Under the pieces are notes generated by a model. The model did not search any database. It was not told the origin of the DNA and saw nothing but the letters and a program-made list of their open reading frames with translations. A program made the translations under genes and the position numbers. Positions 44,834 to 55,551 of a DNA stretch of 64,000 bases are shown here, in pieces. The stretch comes from Coxiellaceae bacterium (lineage in GTDB: Bacteria > Pseudomonadota > Gammaproteobacteria > Coxiellales > Coxiellaceae): positions 228,924 to 292,923 of the forward strand of contig JARGOB010000001.1 in assembly GCA_029212925.1 (NCBI GenBank), given 5' to 3'. The stretch's first letter is position 1. Each line of letters starts with the position of its first letter.

Positions 44834-45589
44834 CTAAGGTCTAGCAATGCCCAACAATTGATAAATATCAGCGTGATGCAAGTTATCACTAACAAAATGA
44901 GCGCCGGCTTGTATTAGCTGTTGGCCATAATCATCATCTTCGGTTAAGCCAATAATGCAGCCGACATTGGCCGCTTTGGCGGCAGTAACGCCATTGATGG
45001 AATCTTCAAATACCACGGCATTAGCTGGGTCAATCTGGTGGTGTTCGATTGCCATTTCAAATGGCCGTGGGTGAGGTTTGCCGTGTTCAGCTGGATAGTT
45101 TTCAGCGGTCACTAGATGGCTAAACAATTCACTGATGCCAATTAAATCCAATAAGCCCTTTATTTGATGCGCTTCTGAGCCGGTGCAAATTGATAATTCA
45201 AAATCGTTTTGGTGTAAATGTTTGGCACAAGCAACCGAATTTTCAATTGCCATATTGCGATGTAAGGCTTGTTGCCATATGGCACGGTAATCGGTGACTA
45301 AGCGCTGATGGTCGAGTGAAAATTCTGCTGACATGTAATCTAAAATCGCATGCAGTGAACGACCATAACAATAGTCTGCCACTTCTTGGTATTGCTCGTC
45401 AGTAAGGTGTAAATCTTTTTGTTGTTTCACAGCAGTTGTGAGGCTGGTTTCTGAGTGACCTTCGGTATCAGCCAGTGTGCCATCAAAATCAAAAATGGCT
45501 ACGGAATAAACCGGTTTTTTGTTACCTTGATGCACAGGCTTTAATAATTCACGCAAATGACGGTGGTTACTTGGTCGCATAGAGTTCAT
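44834..45589 (-). CDS. HAD-superfamily hydrolase, beta-phosphoglucomutase-like
   Basis: A 251-aa phosphatase or phosphomutase. HAD motifs: [49 protein letters not shown]. The cap lies between motifs I and II (HAD-IA). Substrate is not determined. It overlaps the end of mutS by 23 nt on the same strand, so it is translated from the mutS mRNA. About 30 residues precede motif I, so a later start is possible. Confidence 0.88.
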   Translation of the reverse strand: MNSMRPSNHRHLRELLKPVHQGNKKPVYSVAIFDFDGTLADTEGHSETSLTTAVKQQKDLHLTDEQYQEVADYCYGRSLHAILDYMSAEFSLDHQRLVTDYRAIWQQALHRNMAIENSVACAKHLHQNDFELSICTGSEAHQIKGLLDLIGISELFSHLVTAENYPAEHGKPHPRPFEMAIEHHQIDPANAVVFEDSINGVTAAKAANVGCIIGLTEDDDYGQQLIQAGAHFVSDNLHHADIYQLLGIARP

Positions 45590-48143
45590 CCTTGTTGATC
45601 GCTTGTTGCCATTGGTAAATTAAATCCAGTGCTTGGCGTGGTGATAAGGTGTCGCTATCAACAGTATCGATTTGATCGATTAACGCTTGATGTGGGGAGG
45701 GTGTAAATAATTCAGTTTGTTTCGGCGGCGCTAAAGCAGTATTTACCGGATTTTGAGTTTCGAGTTCATGCAGTTTTTGTCGTGCTTTGCGTGTCACGCT
45801 TTGTGGTATGCCGGCGAGTTTAGCCACTTGAATACCATAACTTTGATTGGCAGGACCAGGTTTAACTTGGTGCATAAATACAATGTCTTCACCGTGTTCA
45901 ACCGCATCGAGGTGCACATTGGTCATTTGAGGTAATTGTTCAGCCAACGTGGTGAGTTCAAAATAGTGCGTAGCAAATAATGTAAACGCTTGGCATTGTT
46001 GTGCTAAATATTCTGCAAATGCCCACGCTAAAGACAAGCCATCAAACGTGCTGGTGCCGCGACCGACTTCATCCATTAATACTAAGCTGTGCTCAGTCGC
46101 GTTATGTAAAATATTGGCCGACTCGGTCATCTCAACCATAAAGGTAGAGCGACCGCTGGATAAGTCATCCGCAGCACCGATACGAGTAAAGATGCGATCG
46201 ATCGGTCCAAGTGTGCATTGGGTTGCGGGGGCATAACCACACACATAAGCCAAGATTACTATCAATGCGGTTTGACGCATATAGGTAGATTTACCACCCA
46301 TGTTCGGACCGGTAATCATTAGCATGCGTTGCTGTTGATTGAAGTGCGTGTCGTTAGCAATAAACGGGTCGGTAATAACGGTTTCGACAACCGGGTGGCG
46401 TCCTTGTTCGATATTAACGCAAGCCTCGTTTTGAAATTGTGCAGCACCCCATTGATTAAAGCTAATGCATTGACTGAAGCTTAACAGTGCATCGAGCTCG
46501 GCCAGTGCAGCGGCACAATGCTGTAAGGCTAATAAGTCGTCGTTAATGGTTTCAATCAGTTCGGTATAGAGTTGTTTTTCTAGGGTTAGGGCGCGCGACT
46601 TGCTACTTAATACTTTATCTTCAAATACTTTAAGTTCTTCAGTGATAAAGCGTTCGGCATTTTTTAAGGTTTGACGGCGCGTGTAATGAGTCGGCGCTTT
46701 ATCACTTTGCGCGCGACTGATTTCAATGTAGTAACCATGCACACGATTGTAACCGACTTTTAGTGTGCTTATACCGGTTTGTTGTTTTTCGCGGGTTTCT
46801 AAATCAACTAAAAACTGTGCGCTGTGATTGCTGAGTTGACGTAGCTCATCTAAGTCAGCATTAAAACCTTCAGCAATAACACCGCCATCACGAATTACAG
46901 CTGGTGGGTTGTCGATTAATGCAATACTGAGGTGTGAGGCGAGTTGATCAAATCCATGTAATTGTTTCGCTAAGTGTTGCACATGTGGATCTTGTAATGG
47001 GTGTAGGTAATCGATGAGCATCGGCAATTGCAATAGTGAATCCCGTAATTGCGCGCAGTCGCGTGGTTTCGCGCTGCGCAATGCCATACGTGATAATATA
47101 CGTTCCATATCGGCAATGGTGCTCAGCACGGGTTTTACTTGCTCGTCAATGTTATGTTGCAAGCAAGCAGCGATGGCGTATTGGCGTTGCTGCAAATGGG
47201 TAAGGTCACGCAGTGGTCTGGTGATCCAGCGCTGCAATAAGCGTGAACCCATGGTGGTATGACACTTGTCTATGACGCTTAATAAGGTGTTCGATTTGGT
47301 GTTATGTAAATTGCGAGTCAATTCCAAATTATTTTGCGTGATATCATCGAGAATAATGTATTGCGATTGTTGTTCAACACGAATGCTGTGAATATGCGGT
47401 AATGCAGTGCGTTGCGTATATTGCGCATATTGAATCAAGCAACCTGCCGCACGCAGTGCCAGTGGGTAATCGTTAACACCAAAGCCTGTTAGGTTGTCGG
47501 TTTTGAAATGTTCGCGCAGTGTCAGTTGCGCTTGTTCGAATTCAAATTCCCAGATCGGGCGACGAGTAACCGCAGCGTGTATGCCGAGTTGTGTGTCGAG
47601 CTCGCTGTCATCGCCTACTAAGAGTTCAGCGGGTTGTAAGCGTTGCAGTTCAGCGCTTAATGATTCAAGGTTGTCAAATTCACTGATGACAAAATCACCA
47701 CTGGTTAATGTGACACTGGCCAAACCAAAACGGTTATTTGATTCGCTAATCACACATAATACGTTATCGCGGTCAGCATTAATTAAGCTGTCATCACTCA
47801 CGGTGCCGGGAGTAATAATACGTGCCACTTCGCGTTCGACTGGGCCTTTACTGGTGGCGGGGTCACCGACTTGTTCGCAAATAGCGACCGATTCTCCGGC
47901 TTTCACTAGCTTGGCTAAATAATTATCAGCTGCATGGTAGGGGATGCCGGCCATGGGGATGGGTTTCCCTGAGGACTTGCCACGTGCAGTTAACGTGATA
48001 TCCAATAATTTTGATGCGAGTTCCGCATCGCCAAAAAATAACTCATAAAAATCACCCATGCGGTAAAACAGCAGCATGTCTGGATACTGCGCTTTGATTT
48101 TTAAATATTGGCGCATCATTGGGGTGTGTTGTTCTGTCGACAT
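45567..48143 (-). CDS. mutS: DNA mismatch repair protein MutS
   Basis: An 858-aa mismatch-recognition ATPase. The N-terminal mismatch-reading F32-Y33-E34 lies in GDFYELF, followed by the connector, core and clamp domains. The Walker A is [13 protein letters not shown] (about residue 610) and the Walker B/signature is [20 protein letters not shown]. The C-terminus holds the helix-turn-helix dimerisation region ([18 protein letters not shown]). Family length. It opens the mutS-HAD transcription unit and is divergent from pncC. Confidence 0.97.
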   Translation of the reverse strand: MSTEQHTPMMRQYLKIKAQYPDMLLFYRMGDFYELFFGDAELASKLLDITLTARGKSSGKPIPMAGIPYHAADNYLAKLVKAGESVAICEQVGDPATSKGPVEREVARIITPGTVSDDSLINADRDNVLCVISESNNRFGLASVTLTSGDFVISEFDNLESLSAELQRLQPAELLVGDDSELDTQLGIHAAVTRRPIWEFEFEQAQLTLREHFKTDNLTGFGVNDYPLALRAAGCLIQYAQYTQRTALPHIHSIRVEQQSQYIILDDITQNNLELTRNLHNTKSNTLLSVIDKCHTTMGSRLLQRWITRPLRDLTHLQQRQYAIAACLQHNIDEQVKPVLSTIADMERILSRMALRSAKPRDCAQLRDSLLQLPMLIDYLHPLQDPHVQHLAKQLHGFDQLASHLSIALIDNPPAVIRDGGVIAEGFNADLDELRQLSNHSAQFLVDLETREKQQTGISTLKVGYNRVHGYYIEISRAQSDKAPTHYTRRQTLKNAERFITEELKVFEDKVLSSKSRALTLEKQLYTELIETINDDLLALQHCAAALAELDALLSFSQCISFNQWGAAQFQNEACVNIEQGRHPVVETVITDPFIANDTHFNQQQRMLMITGPNMGGKSTYMRQTALIVILAYVCGYAPATQCTLGPIDRIFTRIGAADDLSSGRSTFMVEMTESANILHNATEHSLVLMDEVGRGTSTFDGLSLAWAFAEYLAQQCQAFTLFATHYFELTTLAEQLPQMTNVHLDAVEHGEDIVFMHQVKPGPANQSYGIQVAKLAGIPQSVTRKARQKLHELETQNPVNTALAPPKQTELFTPSPHQALIDQIDTVDSDTLSPRQALDLIYQWQQAINKDELYATK

Positions 48144-48219
48144 GAGTTATTATCCATTTGAGGTCTTAGTCAATTTCAGACAGCATAGTCAAACTTAACG
48201 TCGAGCTCAAGAGGCAATT

Positions 48220-48705
48220 ATGAACAATGATATTTTGGCATTGAGCCAACAACTCGGTGACTTATTGGGGCAAAAAAAACACATGCTCGCATTGGCTGAA
48301 TCTTGCACAGGTGGTGGTATTGCACAGGCAATTACAGCAGTTGCGGGCAGTTCCGCTTGGTTCGATCGCGGTTTTGTTACTTATAGTAACCAAGCCAAAA
48401 TGGATATGTTGTCAGTAAAGTCAACAACACTGGACAGTGATGGTGCGGTGAGTGAAGCCACGGCTCAACAAATGGCACACGGTGCGCTTGATCACAGTTC
48501 AGCCAATATTGCATTAAGTGTTACCGGCATTGCAGGGCCGGGTGGTGGCTCAGATGATAAGCCAGTGGGCACTGTATGGTTTGGTGTTGCTATTGGCGAT
48601 CAGGTCATTGCGGATAGGCAATTATTCAGCGGCGATCGTACGGCTATCCGCCAAGCGGCAGTGGAGCATGCGTTGCACTTATTAATAGGGTGTGTTTTGT
48701 CATGA
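48220..48705 (+). CDS. pncC: Nicotinamide-nucleotide amidohydrolase (CinA C-terminal type)
   Basis: A 161-aa PncC/CinA-C enzyme that deamidates NMN to NaMN in the pyridine nucleotide cycle. The signature LALAESCTGGGIAQAITAVAG carries the catalytic Ser region; GIAGPGGGSDDKPVGTVWFG is also diagnostic. Only the C-terminal amidase domain is present, as in stand-alone PncC. Its stop overlaps the start of the amidase gene (ATGA), so the two are translationally coupled. Confidence 0.93.
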   Translation: MNNDILALSQQLGDLLGQKKHMLALAESCTGGGIAQAITAVAGSSAWFDRGFVTYSNQAKMDMLSVKSTTLDSDGAVSEATAQQMAHGALDHSSANIALSVTGIAGPGGGSDDKPVGTVWFGVAIGDQVIADRQLFSGDRTAIRQAAVEHALHLLIGCVLS

Positions 48706-50336
48706 GATATAAATTTATAGTTGGTTTGGTTTTGTTTGTCATCAGTGCTGCGGCATTGTCCAAGCCACTGATCGATTTCCCAAACGAAAGCATTCAACAA
48801 ATCACACAGTTGGTAAGTAGTGGCCAAATCAGTTGCCATGAGCTAATTCAACGTTACCAGCGGCGCATCTTAACCTACGATTTGGCGCATACTGCCAGTC
48901 AGGCACCGATTAACTCCATGATTGCGTTAAACCCGTTTGCATTAACTGAAGCGAAACAAATTGATCAGCATTTAAAGCGTGATAAAAGTTTAGCCATGTT
49001 ATGTGTACCGATTGTGGTTAAAGACAATATCGATACATTGGATACACCGACGACTTGCGGTTCTTTATCGTTATTGGGCTCACAAACAAAAAGTAATGCG
49101 TTTATTGTTAATCAAATGCGTGCCGTCGGCGCAATTATCTTAGGTAAGGCGGGGATGGATGAGTTTGCATCAGGCATTTCCGGAATTAATTCACGCTTGG
49201 GTCGTACCGGGAATGCCTACAATACCAATCTACTGCCGGGCGGTTCATCGTCGGGCCCAGCCGCAGCGGTGAGTGCCGGTTTTGCTGTGGTCGGTATCGG
49301 TACTGATAACAGTGGTTCGTTGCGTATACCTTCTGCAGCCAATGGTGTGTATACCATTCGTGCCGGTCGCGGCATGGTCAGTCAAGCAGGGATTTTCCCA
49401 CGCGGCCATTTGGATGGCATGGCAGGGCCGATTGCACATAATATAAAAGATGTCGCAACGGTGATGGATATCATTGCTAATCCACTAGAGAATGGCTACC
49501 GTCATTATTTGCAGGCAAATGCACTAAAGGGTAAACGAATTGGAATAGTGGTGTCATATGCTGATAAAAAAATAGATTATGATACGCCTGCCGCGAAAGC
49601 TATTTATGAAAAAGCGAAACAACGCTTTGAAAAGCTCGGTGCTACGTTAGTGCCGAATATAAAACTAAACGATTTTAATCCGCATCGTAAGCATAATACC
49701 GCTGGTGAAGTTGAGCAGGTGGATGCTTATTTGAAATCATTTGTATCTACGCGTAAAAGCTTTGACGATATATGTCGTTCTACTCGTACGATTACCTTTG
49801 GTGATACAAAACAATGTTTAGCATATGTTAAAAATAATTCGAAATTAAATAGTGTGGTATATCGTGATGTAGTGGCGATGTTTCATCATAATAAAAATAT
49901 CATTAGCGATATCATGAGTAAAAACCATTTAGATGCGTTGTTATTGCCAACCAGCAAGCATGGTGTGCCCGTGGCTGATTTCACTACGGATTATTATACC
50001 GTGGTGTCATCAAATTCAGCTTTGCCTGAGGTCGAGTTTATCGCCGGCTTTACCGATGGCAAGCAACCATTGCCTGTTGGTATGGAGCTGCTGGGCAAGC
50101 CATTAAGTGAAGCCAAGTTATTGGGCATGGCATATGCCTATTCAAAAGATGATATACGCAAATCGCCAACATTAATTCAGCCGCAGCATGGTGATAGTTA
50201 TCAATCGATTGCACGTTTTAATAATGCAAAGACATCAATAGGTTACCTGACATATAAACAATTAATTCAGCCAAAGGGCAATAAGTCCGTTAGTGCAGCA
50301 GCATTTTTAAAGCTTTTACAACAACATAAACCTTAA
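48702..50336 (+). CDS. Exported amidase-signature family hydrolase
   Basis: A 544-aa amidase with an N-terminal signal peptide (FIVGLVLFVISAAALS), so it is probably periplasmic. The Ser-cisSer-Lys triad is visible as K107 (VVKDNID), S182 (GGSSSG) and S206 (GTDNSGSLRIP), with family spacing. The usual GTDTGGS is GTDNSGS here, a mild deviation. Substrate unknown; GatA-type function is unlikely because of the export signal. ATG 48702 overlaps the pncC stop by 4 nt. Confidence 0.88.
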   Translation: MRYKFIVGLVLFVISAAALSKPLIDFPNESIQQITQLVSSGQISCHELIQRYQRRILTYDLAHTASQAPINSMIALNPFALTEAKQIDQHLKRDKSLAMLCVPIVVKDNIDTLDTPTTCGSLSLLGSQTKSNAFIVNQMRAVGAIILGKAGMDEFASGISGINSRLGRTGNAYNTNLLPGGSSSGPAAAVSAGFAVVGIGTDNSGSLRIPSAANGVYTIRAGRGMVSQAGIFPRGHLDGMAGPIAHNIKDVATVMDIIANPLENGYRHYLQANALKGKRIGIVVSYADKKIDYDTPAAKAIYEKAKQRFEKLGATLVPNIKLNDFNPHRKHNTAGEVEQVDAYLKSFVSTRKSFDDICRSTRTITFGDTKQCLAYVKNNSKLNSVVYRDVVAMFHHNKNIISDIMSKNHLDALLLPTSKHGVPVADFTTDYYTVVSSNSALPEVEFIAGFTDGKQPLPVGMELLGKPLSEAKLLGMAYAYSKDDIRKSPTLIQPQHGDSYQSIARFNNAKTSIGYLTYKQLIQPKGNKSVSAAAFLKLLQQHKP

Positions 50337-50422
50337 GAAATGCTTAAGAAAGAAACAAAGTCAAAGTACTGTTGAGTTGTTGTGTTAGCATGACCTTAAT
50401 GAAACGGAATTAACAAACAGAA

Positions 50423-50498
50423 CAATACGTTGGGGTATTGTGCAGGACAGCAGCAGCTTTTGGGTCTTCCATTGTGGATACCATTAGCTGCTGCTTTT
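50423..50498 (+). terminator. Two hairpins ending in a rho-independent terminator (possible small RNA 3' end)
   Basis: CAATAC (50423-50428) pairs with GTATTG (50435-50440). GCAGCAGCT (50450-50458) pairs perfectly with AGCTGCTGC (50486-50494), followed by TTTT. Inside the second loop, GGT..TCC/GGA.ACC can extend the fold. It sits 113-158 bp after the amidase stop, so it either ends that operon or forms an independent small RNA. Confidence 0.55.
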
Positions 50499-50626
50499 GT
50501 CGGTAAGGCTGCAGTACATTTTCCTTAAGATAGCATTATATGTAATTACTAGTTTTCTAGAATATACAGTTGAGATATACTGTCTTCGAGTTGATAACGT
50601 AGTTAAATATTTAGGCTGTCATGTAG

Positions 50627-53600
50627 ATGAGCAGAGTACATTGGTTAAAAGCATTCACCACTCACTGTGATCGTGCAATTGATGTAAATAAAGGTATGTA
50701 TAATCTTACGTTAAAGCATGGCGCTTATCGCAACCCGTTTTACAACATTAAAAAATGTGCCAGAGGTGATCTCGTTCGGCAGGTGCCATTCAACTATCAG
50801 GCAGCACACGCGTCGTATCAGTTGGTTGTGGTAGCAGCAGCGTTAGTCTCGAAGCATCGGTTGTTTAAACAGCAGCATAGACCGTTAATTATTCCGACCA
50901 GGGGTGCGCGTGTTAGCGAAACCTATTATAAAGCAGCGACTCATTTACTTGACCAACGGTTGCGGCAACTCAATTGGGCTTATCAATATCACTTAGATTT
51001 GTTAAAAAAAGCATTATTGGTTGGGCAGCAATCGTCGATTGCGGCTAGCTTGAATTACGTTAAGCAAATACAGCAATTCATGGCGGGTGCTCAGTTTCTA
51101 CGTACGCAATATATGTTAATGCGACCTGATACTGAAGGGCGATATGTTGTATTGCCTGATGCCTATCAGCAATGCATGACATCGGCTAAAGGTATAGCTA
51201 AACGCTTTGCTAACGTGCTTTTGGATGAACCAAGCTTGCAGAAGCAACTGATTCAAGCTGTTATGGTGGGTGATGTTGATCGAATGCATGTTTTATTAGC
51301 GGAGCCTGAGGTCGATATAAATAAACCTGATATCACTACAGGTCAAACGGCTTTGTACACAGCCGTGCAATCAGAGCAATTTAAAGCAGTTAAAACCTTA
51401 ACTCGTCTAGGCGCGTCGGAGTCGATTGATATCGATGCTGAACATTCTGCACTTACTTTAGCGATGATCCGTAAAGATGTTGCAACAGTAGAATACCTTA
51501 AGTCTAATCTTGCTATCACTCGCGAAATACACTCTGATGCGTTACATCAAGGGCCAGCACAGAAAAATTTAGCGTTGAAAACAGTTGAGTATATTTTTCG
51601 CTGCATGTTAGGTATTGAGCATATCAGTAATACTTTATACGAAGCTGAACTGTATGCAGTAAAATACACTGACGCTGGTGATCCTTTTCCTTTTATATTA
51701 GAGAAAGATGACAGCCATTTATGGTTTGCCAATTGTCCGAATGGGCGCCGTTATAATTTATCGTTGGCATTAAAGCATGCCAATTTTGACTATTGGATGT
51801 TGGATGAAAGCAGTCAATCACTGGAGATAATCAAGCGTTGCGAGCGAGAGTTGAGTGGAACTGATGTCGACGGTGAAGCCAAGCGCGCAGACAAATTGAC
51901 TACCGACATTGGTGGTTCAGCACAGGCGGTGCCTTTATATGCTACAGAACAAGTAGCAATTCATGCATATACCGATGAGGAATCTGAAGCAATAAACGCA
52001 TTGTTACGTGCTATGCCATGCAACTACCCGAATAAAGAATTAGAAAAAACGTTTATTCGGGCCATGCTAATGGTTAGTGGTATCAATAAGCATCGATCAA
52101 GCAGTGACTTTGAGCAGCGAAAACTGTTAACGCGCGGTGAAACGAATAAGTTACCAGTGGATATGCTTGAGCGCATGAAAACAGAAAGCCAAGTGGTGTT
52201 GCGTGCGGCACCGTTGAGCTTTTCACAGAATATGGGTTTCAGTCGTATAACCGCTAATCGAATACAGCTTACTGATCGCAAACAACGGCACGCTTGTGTT
52301 GAGTTGTTTTCGAAGTTTCCGAGGGAAAAAGAGGTGATATTTCCGCCTTCATATTTGAGGTTTAGCGCCTATAAACAGGTGCCAGGTTCAAAAAAACGTA
52401 CTTTTATGGCTTCTATTGTTCGTGGTGCTGAAGTCGAGTATCAACAAACGTATTTGCTTGAATTAGCGCAACGTGAAGTGCATGAGATTTTAAAAAACCC
52501 TTATAAGGAAGTAACCGACCCGCGTTTTGGTGTAGCACGTCACAATCATGCTTTAGCGCATCACATGCGGGTGAGTATGTTGGTGAGACCAACGATTGAT
52601 TATTTTAAGCATCATGCTGCCGCAGATGAGTTTAAACACTTTTGTCATCACTTAACACCGCAAGAAGTGATTATCATGCAAGTGATGATGATGTTTTCCA
52701 GGGTGGGGCGCGAGTCTGAGGCAGGGCCGAGCCAGCTTGAAACATTCTTACGCTATAACCGCTTATCTGCTGAGGCATTTGCTCGCTTTTTGCGACAGCA
52801 TATGGATATAGATGACGAAACCATTGCATTTTATAGCGATGTTTTAGTGAATGCTGGTAATCCTCGTTACGCTGATTTGGTTACGGGTGCTACTGATGAA
52901 GAGAAGCAGCGTAAGTTGTATTTTAGTTATATTGCCGCCTTGGCACATAAACTAGACTTGCCGCGGGTTTTTGGTCGGGCGCATTACGAAAAAGAACTGT
53001 CCGCTTACAATGGTGCCAGCGAACTGGTGACAGGTGGATATTTAGTCAAGGCGTCAAAGCAGCAAGAGCAATCATTTGGCAAGCTTGAATCGATCGCTAT
53101 GAACATGCTAAGAAAAACCGGAGATAACTTGTCATTTTCAAAGCATGGTATTGAAGCGGGTCACTATAACAAAGATGAGTTCGTAAAATGCAATACAGAT
53201 CTTAGTTATTGTCAGCAACAGTGTGTCATAGCGCATATGGAGGTGCTGCGTGATCATCAAGCTGAAAGTAAGCTGGTTAAAGCGTTGAAACAAGCGATCG
53301 ATGATAATCAAGCTGATAGTATTTTGCATGCTTTGCTACGTTTTACTAAAGATGATTTTGCACAGTTTGAATCACGTTATCGTATTAGTGTTGCAACGGC
53401 TATGGTGCAGGCGCCACATAATTATGTTGATCTGATAACTGAGTGCGCTTCTATGTTGGCGTATGATGCTAATGCTGCGTGGTTATTTTTTTCCAGGATG
53501 GTGATGGAGGGTAATTACCCTGCAGCCTTACAGGTACTACCTACCGTAGCTACGGAAAGATTGGTTAGCGCAACTGTGATATTAGTCGAAAAATCTGCAC

Positions 53601-55474
53601 CTGATGAGTTGATTGATGCAGTATTGCTAAGAGTGCAATTAATAGAAACAAGTGACACCCGTATAGAGTTACTGTTTGTTAGTGCTATTAGTGCTGGATG
53701 TTCGCCTCTTGTGGCGCAAAAGATTATAGATCTCGGCGTTGTTGTTAATGCGGATAGGGTTATGGCAGCTTTACGTAGGCATGTGGATACCGCTGTGGTG
53801 GATTTATTGATCGAGAATATGGTTAGTTTTGCTTATCTATTGCCCGAGACTGTGGCTAAGATGATTTGTTATGGTCATACACCACAACAGCAATTAACTT
53901 TGCTACACACGGTTGTCGCAAAAGGTTTTGATGTTAACGAGCGCTATAAAGGCAAAAATCTATTATTCCATTTAATTACTCTTAACTCTTCTGCACCAAT
54001 CATACAGCAGTTGCTTAGTGTGTGTGGCGTTGTCACAGCGGCTGATTTTTTAGATATTCTAAGTCATTTCGAACAAAATGATTATAATCACGAGATCAAA
54101 AACATGCTATTGGCAGCACTTGATATAGAGAAGCTGTCAGTTGCAGACATTGCAAAAATACTAATGAGCAGTAGGGATGCAGTGGTGAGGCGCGCATTGC
54201 TTGATGCGCATGTTATTGCTCATGGTGCAATTCTTCGTGTGTTACTTTTGATGCCTGCTGATGATTTACCTGCTATACGTTTAACGGCAGATAAATGTGC
54301 TGTGGTCGCAATTAAGTCTATTATTGACTATCGAGACGAACCATACGTTGATCATTGTTTGGATATTTATGGCAGAACTGAGTTAATGCTGGCGATTAAA
54401 TCAGGTAAAGAAGCAGTGGTTGATGTGTTACTTGATGCTGGTGCTGCCACGGATGCGTTTGACATCTATGGTAATACACCGCTTACTTATGCCTTGATGT
54501 GTGAAACTAGCAGTATGGCTGAAAAATTACTGCACACCACGCAGCCTTCATTGTATTTTAATGGCAACAAGTTTGGTCTATCACCCCTGGCGTTGGCTAT
54601 GCGTAGGCAGGGGATGCAGGCCCATGTTACGTATATGGTGGAGCATGGTGATATTGCGCATGTTCAGCTTCGCCACGTTACTGCGGTCGCTGATGTTTCA
54701 TTATATAAAGATGATGTTTATCGATTGGCTGTGCGTTTCATTAGTCACCTTTATGAAACTACTGATGACAATTCTTTTTTTCTGGATGTTCTTGCAGTAG
54801 TACAAAGAAAGCTAGGTCGTGAAATTGCAATAATCGAATCAGCTGATTTTTCACGCCTTGCCAGTGCGATGTCTTGTTATCGAGATTTTAAGCTGGCGCA
54901 AGAACTGGTTAAACGCTGTGATGTTAGCAGACTGACCCCGGGGGCATATGATGCTATTGCCGCTAACGTTCGGCATCATGGTGAGCTTGGGAAGCTGACG
55001 CAGCGTTACATAGAAGCGTTGACTCAGCCTGGCGGCGATGGGAAGCTTGATGTGTTATATCATGTGGCCGATATTTCAAGTAAAGCCATGGTGGGTCCTT
55101 GTCAGTTGGACATTGCTGAAACTATTGCATCAGCGGTGTATAAGCATACAACATCATCACCAGCTGAGTGCCGCAAGTTGCTAAAGATGCTTCACGTCGT
55201 GTTGCAAGTGATGCGCGGAGGGGCAATGGTTAGAGTGGGGGATGTTGAGAGGTTCTGTCATGTGCTTGCCGATAAAGCGGTGTTGATGTCGATATATGCT
55301 GTGGCTGTAGAGGCGCGGTCCCCAGTGAAAAAAGTAGCACGATCTAGTATTAAACGTTTTTATAATTTTTTAAAGTCTAAACACTGCGGTTTGATTTTTC
55401 GTGTGGGTTACAATGATGAAAGTGAACCGGATGATATGCGGTTGCATGCCAATAAGCGTTGCAGTATTTCATAG
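50627..55474 (+). CDS. Giant ankyrin protein with mART and SidE-like phosphodiesterase domains, second paralog
   Basis: A 1615-aa paralog of the 40112-44686 product with the same N-terminal half. Helical N-domain (VKQIQQFMAGAQFLRTQYML); ankyrin repeats ~210-300 (TTGQTALYTAVQSEQFKAV); mART at ~430-590 with helix QVAIHAYTDEESEAINALLR, R503 in LTRGE, S531-F-S533 in LSFSQ, ExE E567/E569 in REKEVIFPP; PDE-like region with H641/H645 in RHNHALAHHMR, E696 in GRESE, H774 in AHKLDLPR. The C-terminal half has diverged more; ankyrin repeats recur near 1245-1330 (DIYGRTELMLAIKSGKEAV, DIYGNTPLTYALMCE). The STS-type motif is SFS here. No signal peptide; ribosome site weak. Likely secreted effector by analogy; no secretion genes lie in the window. 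Confidence 0.8.
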   Translation: MSRVHWLKAFTTHCDRAIDVNKGMYNLTLKHGAYRNPFYNIKKCARGDLVRQVPFNYQAAHASYQLVVVAAALVSKHRLFKQQHRPLIIPTRGARVSETYYKAATHLLDQRLRQLNWAYQYHLDLLKKALLVGQQSSIAASLNYVKQIQQFMAGAQFLRTQYMLMRPDTEGRYVVLPDAYQQCMTSAKGIAKRFANVLLDEPSLQKQLIQAVMVGDVDRMHVLLAEPEVDINKPDITTGQTALYTAVQSEQFKAVKTLTRLGASESIDIDAEHSALTLAMIRKDVATVEYLKSNLAITREIHSDALHQGPAQKNLALKTVEYIFRCMLGIEHISNTLYEAELYAVKYTDAGDPFPFILEKDDSHLWFANCPNGRRYNLSLALKHANFDYWMLDESSQSLEIIKRCERELSGTDVDGEAKRADKLTTDIGGSAQAVPLYATEQVAIHAYTDEESEAINALLRAMPCNYPNKELEKTFIRAMLMVSGINKHRSSSDFEQRKLLTRGETNKLPVDMLERMKTESQVVLRAAPLSFSQNMGFSRITANRIQLTDRKQRHACVELFSKFPREKEVIFPPSYLRFSAYKQVPGSKKRTFMASIVRGAEVEYQQTYLLELAQREVHEILKNPYKEVTDPRFGVARHNHALAHHMRVSMLVRPTIDYFKHHAAADEFKHFCHHLTPQEVIIMQVMMMFSRVGRESEAGPSQLETFLRYNRLSAEAFARFLRQHMDIDDETIAFYSDVLVNAGNPRYADLVTGATDEEKQRKLYFSYIAALAHKLDLPRVFGRAHYEKELSAYNGASELVTGGYLVKASKQQEQSFGKLESIAMNMLRKTGDNLSFSKHGIEAGHYNKDEFVKCNTDLSYCQQQCVIAHMEVLRDHQAESKLVKALKQAIDDNQADSILHALLRFTKDDFAQFESRYRISVATAMVQAPHNYVDLITECASMLAYDANAAWLFFSRMVMEGNYPAALQVLPTVATERLVSATVILVEKSAPDELIDAVLLRVQLIETSDTRIELLFVSAISAGCSPLVAQKIIDLGVVVNADRVMAALRRHVDTAVVDLLIENMVSFAYLLPETVAKMICYGHTPQQQLTLLHTVVAKGFDVNERYKGKNLLFHLITLNSSAPIIQQLLSVCGVVTAADFLDILSHFEQNDYNHEIKNMLLAALDIEKLSVADIAKILMSSRDAVVRRALLDAHVIAHGAILRVLLLMPADDLPAIRLTADKCAVVAIKSIIDYRDEPYVDHCLDIYGRTELMLAIKSGKEAVVDVLLDAGAATDAFDIYGNTPLTYALMCETSSMAEKLLHTTQPSLYFNGNKFGLSPLALAMRRQGMQAHVTYMVEHGDIAHVQLRHVTAVADVSLYKDDVYRLAVRFISHLYETTDDNSFFLDVLAVVQRKLGREIAIIESADFSRLASAMSCYRDFKLAQELVKRCDVSRLTPGAYDAIAANVRHHGELGKLTQRYIEALTQPGGDGKLDVLYHVADISSKAMVGPCQLDIAETIASAVYKHTTSSPAECRKLLKMLHVVLQVMRGGAMVRVGDVERFCHVLADKAVLMSIYAVAVEARSPVKKVARSSIKRFYNFLKSKHCGLIFRVGYNDESEPDDMRLHANKRCSIS

Positions 55475-55551
55475 GTTCGGATTTTTGTGACACAACCCTA
55501 TATTCCCCCATCCACCCAGAAGCCGTCATGGTGATGTTTAACCGCCGTTTC

